DNA of 64,000 nucleotides from Heterotrichella gracilis. Lineage: Eukaryota; Sar; Xanthophyceae; Tribonematales; Xanthonemataceae. Location of the stretch: contig JAULBX010027274.1 of the NCBI GenBank assembly GCA_032358255.1, forward strand, positions 62,001-126,000, written 5' to 3'. The position numbers were made by a program, and so were the translations under genes. The notes under the pieces are model-generated. The model saw only the letters and a list, made by a program, of their open reading frames with translations. It was not told the DNA's origin and made no database searches. Of the stretch, positions 23,066 through 34,200 are shown piece after piece. Every line of letters starts with the position of its first letter. The first letter of the stretch is position 1.

Positions 23066-25364
23066 ATGGAGAAAAGTATCGCCGAGTGCTTTGTCCGACT
23101 GACCCGCAACGGCGAGGTATGAGACGATGCTCTTTCTGCTGGGCTAAACTGGGAGGAGAACGTGCTTCTCAAGCTTACTTACGATCTGCCATGTCGCAGG
23201 GCGCTGTTCAGTCATGTGAAGCTGACTTGAACTCCCTCCGACAACGAGACGGCTACGGCGTTGCCGTGTTGCAGGTACCTCGCCACAGTGGCATCTCCGC
23301 AGTTTTCCTTGTGGAGTTTGTGCCACAACCCGCCCTGCACTGTTTCTTGCAAACCTCGGGATGATCTCACCATCTCAATACCAGCTCACCACCTCACCTT
23401 GCAGGTGGTGGACAAGGCCAGCTTGCCCGTCAGCGCACGCCAGGCGGCAGCGATGCACTTTGTGGACTACGTAGAAAGCAACTGGGTACGTGGGTTGCTT
23501 ATCATAAAAACACACGCCTCTTTGCCAGCTACCTGGTAATGGCATCTGCGATGTCACGATGTATCCACCATTGTCAACTCTCACCATCTATCTCTGCAGG
23601 ACCAGCCTGGAGCAGCCACCTCCACAGCCAACGGCAGTATTGCTGAAAAGTATAAGGCAAGTGTTTGCGTTACCCACTGGTCCTGTCACTCCATATACCA
23701 CCAGCACATGCACCTTGCCATGTCACCTAATACCCTGGGACCACGAAACACCCAGCCGCACCCACACAGCGCTCCACCCACTGTCCATTTAAGAACAGAC
23801 TCCCACTGCCTTGACCCTACGCGGTAGAATTATCCACTGTCACCCTGGACTACCGTTATCACTCCGTGGTGGGTGAGCGCCCTCTGCAGCTGGGTCACCA
23901 GCGGAGAGCACCCCTTGGCCAAGGATGCGCACTCCATTTGTAACTTAACAGCTATTTATCTGGTTACCATGGCTCTGACCAACAAGTCCACATCTCCCCC
24001 ACACATCTCCCCACTCGTACCCGAGACGCTAACATCCGCCACCCTAGACCCTAGACGACCCTACCATACCCCACCTTCTCATCCTCACGGTCACCATCAG
24101 TGGTCAGCACTCACCAATGACGACCGCACCATACCCATCTTCCATTCAATTTGCATCGCCATTATCAGTGGTCACCGTGCACCGACCAACGGGGTCCACC
24201 ACTCTGCGCAGGCGCGCATCCGCACGCACCTCATAGACGCCCTCTTCCGCGCACCCGGCCCCATCCAGCCCCACCTGGGCCATGCCGTGCTGGCCATCGC
24301 CGCGCACGACTACCCACACCAGTGGCCCAGCCTGCTGCACAGCCTGCTGCACCGCTTCAAGGGGTCCAGCCCGCAGGGGGTGGCCACCGCGCTGACGCTC
24401 ACCGCAGGCTTGCTGCAGAGCTCAGGTGCGGTGCAATGACAGTCAACTGGCAAGGCGTTCTTGTATTGGAAAATATGCATTTAGTATAAATTCATAGATG
24501 TACTGAAACGATTACTGTGTTCAAGAACTGCTGGTTGCACTGGTGAACTTGTGATTACCCACAACACCGCTACACAGTGGCCCGTCACCCCCCTCCTTCT
24601 TACAGCCCTTCTCCTCTCCTCTCTGAATCCCCAAACCAACCTCACCCACCTATGCAGGGCATCCACCTCTCTCCGACGAAACCGCCAAGCAGCTCTCCAC
24701 CCGTCTGCTGGACGCATGCCGCCGATGCCTGGCACAGGCGGTGTCCGCACGGGGCCAGCAACACAGCACAGCCCTGGCGGAGGCACTGGCGGCGGGGTGC
24801 CGGCTGTGGCACGTGGCGAATGGGCAGGAGGTGGAGAAGGTGGGTGGGGTGGGAAACTGGGTGAAGGGTGGGTGGGTGGGTGGGGTGTGGCACATGGTGC
24901 GTGAGGATTGTGGTGTATGAGGTAGGTGTTGGCGGTGTGGCACGTGGTGCTTGGGCTGAGGTGGAGGTGGGTGGGTGAGATGCGGGGGGTGTTGCATGGA
25001 CATGAGGTGGTGGAGGTGGTTTGGGGGTGGGGGTATGTGTTGCTTGGGCATGGTGTCAGAGGGTGTGGGGGTGTCAGGTTGAATTGAGCTGGAGGAGGTG
25101 GGAGGTGGCACAACTCCCCCCACATACACCCCCAAATGCGCACTCCATGTTCTCACCCCCTTTGTCTCCTCCCCTCTGCAGCATTTCCTCCGCCATCTGG
25201 ACGCATGGGTGCGCATCTTCGATACAGCCGAGTCTTTCCCGGTGCCCCAGGCTGCGGATGCCACTGCGGAAGTTGAGGGCAAGTGGGCGGTGGCGGCCTT
25301 GCGAGAGGCCGCGCATGCCAACCTGACCGCCCTCAGGGCGCAGCTGCAGGAGGCACCTGAGAGG
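23066..25364 (+). CDS. Importin-beta-like N-terminal region (IPO7/8 type), no C-terminal half
   Basis: Seven exons: 23066-23116, 23200-23274, 23405-23485, 23600-23656, 24212-24425, 24658-24839, 25182-25364; 281 codons without a stop. It reads like the start of an importin-7/8-class nuclear import receptor: SIAECFVRLTRNGE, VVDKASLPVSARQAAAMHFVDYVESNW, IRTHLIDALFRAP, HLGHAVLAIAAHDYPHQWPSLL, and a segment ending KWAVAALREAAHANLTALRAQL that aligns by eye with the WWKCKKWALHILARLF region. These are the first HEAT repeats, including Ran-binding ones. The remaining ~700 residues of an importin are absent. The last exon ends in phase 0 at a GTATGG donor, and the next usable acceptor with coding sequence opens the patatin domain in phase 0. 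Unspliced, the frame stops at 25466. Intron 4 has a GC donor (AAG|GCAAGT). Confidence 0.75.
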
Positions 25365-25497
25365 GTATGGGATCGGTGGGAGTTGCAGGCGGCCTTTTGT
25401 GAATTTACAATTAGAAGAAATCGCTGGTCACGTTGTGCTGGAAAAGGATTTTGGTGGAGTCACTAGTGACAAGTATGGGATTGGATTGAATAGCCTG

Positions 25498-25545
25498 CAT
25501 GACTGCCCTCAGGGCGCAGCTGCAGGAGGTACCTGAGAGGGTGTC
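25498..25545 (+). repeat. Decayed copy of importin exon 7 3' end
   Basis: GCATGACTGCCCTCAGGGCGCAGCTGCAGGAGGTACCTGAGAGGGT-like, matching 25316-25366, including the donor. About 180 bases downstream, in the intron between importin and patatin modules. Confidence 0.88.
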
Positions 25546-25670
25546 TGTTGAATTGATGTTGAATTCCTTGATTGTACTATGTCTAAGCACCGCATGCTTG
25601 CATCCAATTCCTTCCTAAACCTAAACCTTCAGAACCTAAGCCCAGATGATCAACGGGGTTTAAAAGTTGG

Positions 25671-25831
25671 GTCAATTACAGGACTGCAAGATGCGCATCA
25701 GTTGTCTGGGCCTCTCCTGCACTCCATATCTAACGAGTGCCACAGAGAGCACACACCTGTGACACCGTGTAGTTGTGCAGCGCTGGGGAAGCGCCGACTA
25801 CCGATGCGCATCTTGCAGTCCTGTAATTGAC
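25671..25831. mobile_element. 161-bp MITE-like inverted-repeat element
   Basis: Terminal 36-bp inverted arms at 25671-25706 and 25796-25831 differ at two positions; they begin GTCAATTACAGGACTGCAAG. The 89-base interior has no coding capacity. No clear target-site duplication. It sits in the intron between the importin and patatin modules. Immediately downstream, 25840-25882 is another small hairpin (CAGGGGGACTAGA...TCTAGTCCCCCTG). Confidence 0.7.
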
Positions 25832-25953
25832 TACAGTAGTCAGGGGGACTAGAACAGGACTGATCTAGTCCCCCTGCAGTTGTCAGGGACTTTCCCCCAT
25901 ACATCTCCCCCATGCATCTTCCTTAACACCCCCCCTGCTCCCCCCACCCGCAG

Positions 25954-28900
25954 CTCCAACCCCACCTCTCCCCCCCCACCGCCGCCACACTGGCGCAGCG
26001 CCCCGCCGCGTCCACCCCGCCCCCCCCGCTGTCCATCCCAAAGCAGGTGTTCACCTTCAGCAGTGCGGGGTGGCTCTTTGTGTACTTCTTCGGGGTAATA
26101 AAGTGCCTCAAAAAGTTCAACGCGCACAGGTGGGGTCGAGTCTGACTGGATGTTGATTGCCCACTTTGTTTTCAGTGGTGATCATCCACTGGGTTAGAAT
26201 GCATGCCAGCATTAACTCTTACATGACATAGCTACGTGATCAAATTTCCAAATAGTAAAATGTCTCATTTGCCTCAATCATTATTCGTTTCAATTATAAA
26301 TAAGCCAGTGGCCCCCCAACTACGCCTCTGTGCGTTCCTTTTCTTTCTTTCTTTCTTCTTATAAAACCTTTCTTACTAGATTTACAAGATTTTACTCTCT
26401 TCCCACTCCACAGGAACGCGTATGTCATTGGCTCCAGCGGGGGCGCCTGCGCGGGTGCCTTCCTGTTTTTGGACGCCGACATAGATGGCACGGTGGAACA
26501 CATCATGCACTGCGTGGACCAGGCGCGGGCCAGCTGGTGGGGCAGGTTCAGGATACGCGAGTTTGTGGAGGGGGCGGTGGCGCGGTTCACCCGCCCTGGA
26601 CTGCGTACGTGTGCACAAACCCTAAACCCTATACCCTAGACATGGGCACTAGAGTGGAAGGCCTCGACCATGCACAGATGTCTTTGGAGGCGCCGCTTGC
26701 ATGATCGCCGTTTATGGAATAATAGAGTAGCAGAATAATGATGAATGCTCGCCGCAATGCTTACGCGTCATTAGGCAACTCCTGGCCGGATACTTTTGGT
26801 CATGTCTACATTTAGTGTCGCCTGACTCTTCCCCCACACACTTGCAACCCCTCGGCCCATCCCTCGCCACCCTCTCCCACACCACCACCACCACCACCGC
26901 CCCTCACCCTCTCACCCTCACCTACCCACCTGCAGACACCGCCCTCCAGGGCAACTACGAGGTCTCAGTGACGCGCCTCCCCTGGATGACCAACGTGAGG
27001 GTCAGGGATTTCCCGTCGGAGGAGGCGGTGGGTGAGGCCATCGTGGCCTCGTCCTGCGCGGTGCCGTTTGCAGGGCTCCCGCTCTACTCCAAGGCCCTGG
27101 GGTGGGTGATGGACGGCGTGTTCTCGGACATGCAGATCATCAAGGTGCGCGGGCAGTGGAAATCCTTGGGTGTGCGGGGGGGAGCGGGTGCATGGGAGTT
27201 TTTCATCTGTTTGTCAAACACAGTGAAGGTTTTCCACGGCGTTGTGCAATCCTGGCACGTATCATTATGCTAGCTGCTTCATCATCGAAATCCATTCCGC
27301 CGCTCTCGCGCGCACCAAATTCTGAACAAATTCCTGACAAAACCCCAAACAACCACCCTGCAACCCACCCCACAGGGCATGCTGTCTGGCAGCTCCTTCA
27401 TCAAGTTCCACACCGAGGACGCCACCGCTCTCGCGCGCACCAAAACCCTAACCAAGCCCTGACAAAACCCTAACAACCACCCTGTGCTCCCCTCCCGCAG
27501 GGCATGCTGTCTGGCCGCTCCTTCATCAAGTTCCACACTGAGGACGCCACCACTCTCGCGCGCACCAAAATCCTAATGACCACCCTGTGCTCCCCTCCCG
27601 CAGGGCATGCTGTTTGGCCGCTCTTTCATCAAGTTCCACACCGAGGACGCCATCAGCGTGTGCCCCTTCTACCTGTCAAGGGCAGACATCAAGCCAAGCG
27701 AGTACGTGCCAATATGGTGGTCATTCGCACCACCAGAGGCGCACAAGCTGAGGAGGCTGTACGACCTGGGGTACAAGGACGCGCACAGGTGGGGTTTTGG
27801 GTAGAGTGTGGCAACAAGGATGCGGCCATGTAGGGTTTTGGGTAGGGCTTTGAGGCGCACAAGCTCAGGAGGCTGTACGACCTGGGGTACAAGGACGCGC
27901 ACAGGTGGGGTTTCGGAGCAGAGTGTGCGGCAGGTTTTGGGATAGGGTTTTGTTGTTGTTGTGTAGGTTGGGGTGGCGTTTGGGACAGGGTGGTAGCTGA
28001 GCTGAGCTCCTTTGATGCACACTTGATTCAAGATAGTACCATGTGTATTTGCAGTACTCCATCTATTGCCCCTGTAACACTCTTGGATTAATTTATCCGA
28101 TGCACCTTGTAATGCCCTCTGCAATGCCCTTGGGCAGGTGGCTGGTTGAGAACGCCGACAAGCACCTGGGGATCCAGCCAGTCACCCCCGCATCCCCAGC
28201 AGCGGACGGGGACCGGCCCCTGTGGCGCTCCGTGTTTGGAGAATCCACCCAATCGGCAGCCACCATGCTCGCTGGCGGCGCTGAGTCAGCGCGCCAGCTG
28301 TTCGAGGGTGGCGCTGAGTCAGCGCGTCAGCTGTTTGGCGAATCCACCCACTCAGCTGCCAGCATGCTTGCGGGGGGTGCTGAGTCAGCACGCCAGCTGT
28401 TTGAAGGGGGCGCTGAGTCAGCGCGGCAGCTGTTTGAGGGTGGCGCTGAGTCAGCGCGCAGCATGTGGAGCGGTGGTGCTGAGTCTGTGCAGGCGCTGTG
28501 GGAGAAGGGGGGTGGCATGGAGGAGATGGAGGAGGAGATGAAGGAGGTGCTGAGAGGTGAGGGGCAAGTGTAATTAAATCGAAATGTTTAATCATTCAAA
28601 TCCATTATATGTCTTTTGAGGGGAAATGAAGGAGGTGCTGAGAGGTATGGTTCAAGTAGTTTGGGGCAGAAGCTGGCCATTTGTGGGACCTAGGGTCTAG
28701 GGTTCGAAAGTGGCGCTGAGTCGGCTCAGAAGCATGGGGACGGGAGGCTGCAAGAGGGGGAAGGGGAGTGAACGAAGGGGGGAGTATGGCGCCGGGTGCA
28801 CATGGCGAACCTGGTTTTAAAATCTTGAATGGCGGGCTGCGGCCCGTGATAGTGATGGAGCCTTTAATGCAATGCACATCGCGCTAAACCCTAACCACCC

Positions 28901-29502
28901 ACCCGCAGGCTTCCGCGCGCTGCTGCGCTCCTTCCTGCGCTCCATCCTGTGGCTGCTCATAGTCATCGAGCTGGTGCTGCAGAGCAGCGCGTCAGCCACA
29001 GTGGCCGCGCTGTCCCCCCTGCTGCCCATTGCCAGTGACAAGGCCTGGCACAGGTTCAGGACGTATACCAAGCAGGCGGCGTCGCCACAGGTGGGGGGAT
29101 TGGGGTGGATCGTGCATGGGGGCGCTTGTTGGGTGGGGTGTAAAGAAATTGGTTGATCGCACAGGGTGTGGGATAGGTGGCACATGGATCTTGGCAACTG
29201 CAGCAGCTCTGTGCATTTGCGCTGTGTGTAGGTCACAGTTGCAATCACAATGTAGGCATCCTACTGGCTGATGCGTATAGTATATCCGTGTGGGTTATGG
29301 TGTGTCCCATGAAGCACCTGTCCAGGGGTATATGGTGAGACTGGCACACAACACAACGCACTGACACTTCCCTCCCCTGCAGATCTTCCTGCGCGTCATC
29401 CCCCCTATCGGCGACTGGCTGACTGACCACGTGGACCCTGCAACCCTGGGCAGGCTGAGGCAGCTGTCGTTTGTGTACAGGCTGTTCCAGCACGCGTTGT
29501 GA
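25954..29502 (+). CDS. Patatin-like phospholipase with repeat region and membrane segment
   Basis: Seven exons: 25954-26129, 26414-26604, 26936-27144, 27604-27788, 28138-28556, 28909-29090, 29383-29502; 494 codons, phases consistent. Patatin-fold features: FTFSSAGWLFVYFFGVI leading strand, nucleophile motif VIGSSGGACAGA (GxSxG), and catalytic Asp in GWVMDGVFSD, so a Ser-Asp dyad acyl hydrolase acting on phospho- or galactolipids. ALPLYSKAL-like substrate loop and YVPIWWSFAPP follow. Exon 5 encodes about seven 11-residue repeats (GGAESARQLFE), amphipathic and Ala/Ser/Arg-rich. SFLRSILWLLIVIELVLQ is a likely membrane segment near the C-terminus. No ATG opens the first exon; it joins in phase 0 to the importin module, or has an unseen short first exon. 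Confidence 0.85.
26303..26362 (-). repeat. Dispersed short repeat, (TTTC)n-tailed family, copy 2
   Basis: Plus strand: AGCCAGTGGCCCCCCAACTAC, GCCTCTGTGCGTTCC then (TTTC)4. This is the reverse complement of the block at 30601-30670 and 7446-7483. It lies in the first patatin intron. Confidence 0.7.
27285..27565 (+). repeat. Two to three copies of patatin exon 4 5' end
   Basis: Copies at 27365-27440 and 27488-27565, with the real exon at 27604 on; a fragment begins at 27300. Each copy has CCC.CAG|GGCATGCTGT.TGGC.GCTC, TTCATCAAGTTCCACAC.GA and GAGGACGCCA, then GCTCTCGCGCGCACC. Period about 110-125 bases. The acceptors in the copies look intact, but no good donor follows the exon fragment. Confidence 0.93.
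27850..27915 (+). repeat. Copy of patatin exon 4 3' end
   Basis: GAGGCGCACAAGCT.AGGAGG, CTGTACGACCTGGGGTACAA and GGACGCGCACAG|GTGGGGTTT repeat 27738-27800 almost exactly, donor included. One of the youngest-looking copies in the window. Confidence 0.93.
28240..28500 (+). repeat. 33-bp coding repeats in patatin exon 5
   Basis: The unit GGCGCTGAGTCAGCGCGNCAG recurs about seven times within the exon, encoding GGAESARQLF[EG]. Further non-coding remnants are at 28617-28650 (copy of the exon end, GAAATGAAGGAGGTGCTGAG) and 28703-28740 (GTGGCGCTGAGTCGGC) in intron 5. Confidence 0.9.
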
Positions 29503-31256
29503 GGCCCAGGGCAGCAGCGCATGAGGGGTGATGGGAAGGTGTAGTCTGTGTGTGTGGGGAGGGGGGTGGGCGGCATAACATAGCATATTGCTATGGTGGG
29601 ACCCTATCACAATGCTAGGCATGAGCTCGTATGACTATGTAGCCAGTCTTGTGGATTGTACTTGTAGGGGTGAATGTTGGACAGGTGTGGTTGCTGCGGG
29701 TGCCATTTTAATACTTGGAACGGCTGTTATGGGATTTTTTGTGCAGCTGGATGGGAAGCTGGCCATGCCCATATTGGGACATGGCTGGATATCAATGGCA
29801 GGGGGTGTGCCAGGGTAGTTGCATTTTGACTGGATTGAATTTAAGGATCGTCGCAGGCTGTGACTGCAGCTTTGATGGATATCTTCGCAGCTTGCTTGGG
29901 GATGTCCTGCAAAGTGTGGGGAAGCGCTGCACATGCCTCCTGCGCAAGATCCTGGTATCATTGCTTTACTGCAAGCATAGGCCTTGCAAATGAATGGCGC
30001 TGAATGCATGCATGCCCTGGCAGCTTTTACTAAGGGGTCACCCACTTGAGCAGTGGGTGGGCAATGGATGTCAATATTGGTCGCCGCAGTGTTTGTGTTT
30101 TGAACTAGGTTTGATGGTCACTGATAATGGCATTTATAGTTCTGATCACTTTGTATTTGGCAATGATTTTAGAATCAACTGATGACGGTTGACGAGGTCC
30201 TGGATCCACTGGGACAGTGTTTGTTGCATGCAGTTCTTACAAGATATGTCGCAGCCTTTGCCAATAATATTGTTGTGCTTGCAATCAATTAGCAGTTATT
30301 ATTCCTAATTGCTTATTGTATTTTAAAATGATTATATGTGGGCTTGAATGATTAATAATAATATGTGTATTTTGTTCGGCAGCCGCTGCACATTGCTAGC
30401 ATGATGCAGCAGCTTAAATTAGACCACATGGCAATTCGTAGCAAGTTGCCGGCACCGATATCGATGTGTGATACATTGTCGAAACAGGTGGCGAAGGCTG
30501 CACTGCATATCATTGATTCTTCTGATGCTGTACCTTCATACAATACTATTAGCTTACATTGCAGTGCCCGGCAAAGCGGCGCTGAGCCACCGATTCATTG
30601 GAAGAAGTAGGAGAAAGAAAGAAAGCCCTTAGGGGACGCACAAAGGCGTAGTTGAGGGGCCACTGGCTCGCACCAGGGCACCGACCAGAGTGATAGGATA
30701 GGATGGTGTACAGTTATTGTAGTTGTAGTACAGTGCAATGCTGCCAGCAATCCGCGGTGGAATTGCTGGAGAAAATCTGACGCATTGTCGTCTAATGCAT
30801 TGTGCAGACACAAATGTTGTGCAACTTCCCTGTCACCCTACCTAGGCTACTCCGGTACCCTTGAAGTTCACGCCCAACCCTCCGAGGCTCGCCAAATTTA
30901 CTCAAACTGGCAACGATTATCCTCCTCAATGATCACTGTAATTTAGGATTTGATGTTCCCCAGAGACCCTAAACCCTCCCCCAATCGCTGCAGTGTCAAT
31001 GGCCCCAAACCCCACACCGCCTCGCGGCCAGGAGCGAGGAACCCTAAGCCCTTACCCCAATCCCAATTTGGCCCCTAGCCACCAGGCAGGGGAAACCCAA
31101 TCCCCAGACCCTAAACAATAAACCCTCCTCAGTGGCGACTTTCACACAAGCATCTCGTGCGCACATGCCATCGCCAGAATAGGCCGAACCCTAAACCCTA
31201 AACTGGCTCCCCGGGCCAGACAAGGAAAACCCTGAACCCCAAAGTTTATGTAAACC
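29503..31256. other. Convergent intergenic region
   Basis: 1.75 kb between the patatin stop and the SHMT stop. No gene recognised. It contains one dispersed short repeat at 30601-30670. Confidence 0.5.
30601..30670 (+). repeat. Dispersed short repeat, (TTTC)n-tailed family, copy 3
   Basis: GAAGAAGTAGGAGAAAGAAA, then GGGGACGCACAAAGGCGTAG, TTGAGGGGCCACTGGCTCGC. Same block as 7446-7483 and, inverted, 26303-26362. This is the longest match to the inverted copy. Confidence 0.7.
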
Positions 31257-34200
31257 CTACACTGGCTCCTGTCCTGGCATGGGGAAGGCTGTTGCAAACT
31301 CCTCCACCTCGCTCCGGAGGGCGATAATGTCTGGCCAGGAGGCCCCCTCCGCTTGCACAAATGCGTCAAATGCGCGCAGCTTGCCATCCCCTGGGGATTG
31401 GGCCTTGATGTCCAGAGCGATCTTGACGGCCCTGGGATGGCACACGGGGATGGGTGAGCATTCAACTTGAGCCACCGGAACACAGCACGTGCAAACCCCA
31501 AGGAGTGACCTCACAACGGCGCACCCTAGGCGAGACTTATGCACGTGCATTGCGCTGTACTCTATGGTTAACACCCGGAGCAGGCGTGTTCACTCTCCTG
31601 CAAACCCTGCCCCCAAACCCCAGGGTAGCTACAACTCCTTACGTTTCAATCAGAGAAGGGAGTGTGTTGCATTCCTCACACCCCATTCAGTCAACAATTA
31701 GAAAGATATCATGTACGGTATGTATTACCTGTCAATCAGGTCCGCCACCCTCTCAAAGTCCTCCTCCTTGAACCCCCTGGTGGTCAGGGCGGGGGTGCCG
31801 ATGCGGATCCCCCCGGGGACCACAGCGCTCTTGTCGCCGGGGACAGAGTTCTTGTTCAGCGTGATGGACACCGCGTCCAGCACAGCCTCGAAGGGGGGAT
31901 GGGCGTGGTGGTTGAGAATTCATGTTCAAGGGGTTGAGGTTTTTGTAGAGTGTGGTCGACACCGCGTTCAGCACAGCCAGTAGGGGGGAGGGTGAGGGTG
32001 TGGCGGGTGTGGGGAGGTGTGTTTTGGGTAAAGGTGGCGGCGCGGACATACCAAGGAGCCGAGGAGGCTGGTGGTGGTGAGTGCATGGAACCCATGCAGC
32101 ATACTCATCTGGTGGAGGGTGTGGTACATACACCCCTACAACCCTTACCTGCACGCGCGCCCCATCAATCCCCGACGGCTTCAGATCCACCAGCACCAGG
32201 TGGTTGTCGGTACCCCCAGACACCAGCGTGTAGCCCAGGGACAGCAACCTGCACGGCAGGGATTGGAAATGAGGGGTGGGTACGGGATCAGGGAATGGGG
32301 ATTCAAAAGCACACGCACTGAGCCACTGACAAGGTTGGTGTCATTCTTCTCACCCACTTGAGTGAACTTCCTCGAGCGCCTTCCTGGCATGAAAACCCCA
32401 AGGGTTGCTGCAGGGCTTTGCTAAGGGTTCACTATGGCTTTGCTGGCATTCTCACCAGGGTTCTCCATCGAGGGTTTCCCTCTACCCACCGCTGTGCGAG
32501 TGTCTGCCAATGATTTCCACACAGGTTCCACCAGGATTTCCACTATGACTAGGGTTTCACCGGCCCCTTTCCCCTCCCACGCACCGCTGCGCCATTGCCT
32601 GGCAGTTAGCCACCACCTGGCGCTGGTACCCCCTGAACTCCTCAGTGGCCGCCATCTTGAGGGCCACCGCCAGTCCCGCGATGGTGTGGTTGTGAGGACC
32701 GCCTTGCAGCCCCGGGAACACAGCCTGGTTGATCTCAGCCTCAAGGTGCTTGCGGTAGAAGATGAGGCCTGCGGGGCGGGATGTTTTACATTATTATTTC
32801 ATGAATTAGATAAAATGGGCATTTATTACAAGTAATACCAGGCGGGATCTCAACCTCAAGGTGCTTGCGGTGAAGGTGAGGTCTGCGGAATGGGGATGGG
32901 AATATTTCATTCACTAAGTATGAGATGATGCGCACTGCCATGGTTTTTCCAAAGCCGGCGGGTACCCTTCCTTCTTCTTATCATTATTATGCGTAAACCC
33001 CTGATGGTGTGCATTGCCATTACAACCAATCCTACAGACTGACCAAATCTCAGCTCCCCCCTTGCACCGCATCATGCACCCCCCGTCCTCCACCCCCCTG
33101 CTCCACCTCCCACCCCCCCCTCACCTCCCCTGGGGCCCCTCAGCGACTTGTGCGTGGTGGTGGTGACCACATCCGAGTATGCAAAGGGCGAGGCCACCAC
33201 CCCTGCAGCCACCAGCCCCGATATGTGCGCCATGTCTGACATGAGGTAGGCACCCACGCTGTCCGCGATCGCGCGCATGCGGGGGTAGTCGAAATCCCGG
33301 GCGTAGGCGGAGGCGCCTGCGGGGATTGAAGTTTATAGATATAACGTGGTTTGTTTCAGGGCATGTGTCATTACACTGCACAGTGTATGTACTGTACCAT
33401 ATATTGCGTGTGTCCAGTCTAGTCCAGTGCAGGGGTTTACAAAATGGCGTAATCAATGTAGGGATTACCCACGTGTGCCTAGTACAGGTTTATTTAGGGG
33501 AAGTGATGGGGGTAATCCTAAGCGCAGGATGAGTCCCTGCAGGGATAGTTCGCCACAGCGTGTTGAAGGGTTTGTGCAAAAGGGGCGCACGCTGGTGATT
33601 GAGGCGATATGAACATGCACACACATATGGTCTTCGCTTGTGTCTGCCCTCCCTAGTATATGCACTCTTCACCACCAGTGCATGTGCGATCCAGCACGCC
33701 CGCCTGCGATGGTGCCCTTTGGAACAGCAGCATATTGGGCGCCAGGGTATCGTAATCAACCTGGTTGGTAACCTCAACCAGGCAATAGGGCATGGACTCG
33801 AAACCACGTCCACATACCCATACCTGTATGCCGTACACTACCCAGCATGCCACTAACCAGACAGGCACTAACCGTGCCATGCATTACGATAATAAAGTCT
33901 TCCCCCCACCTGCGATGATGAGCTTTGGTCGGAACAGCAGGGCATTTGCCGCCAGGGTGTCATAGTCCACCTGGCCTGTGGCCTCATCCAGGCGGTAGGG
34001 CATGGACTCAAAGTAGACCGAGGTGGCGCTCACGCGGCGCTTGGGGGTCATGAAGCCGTGGGTGAGGTGGCCGCCTGTGGGTAGGGTTTTGAGTTCAGTG
34101 GTGGGTGGGTGGTGGGAGGTTGAAAATATGTCGTCGCTGTAGTCGTGAATGTGCTTGGTGCTTTTTCTCTTGCGGCTGGGAAACGAGCCTGATATGGCCT

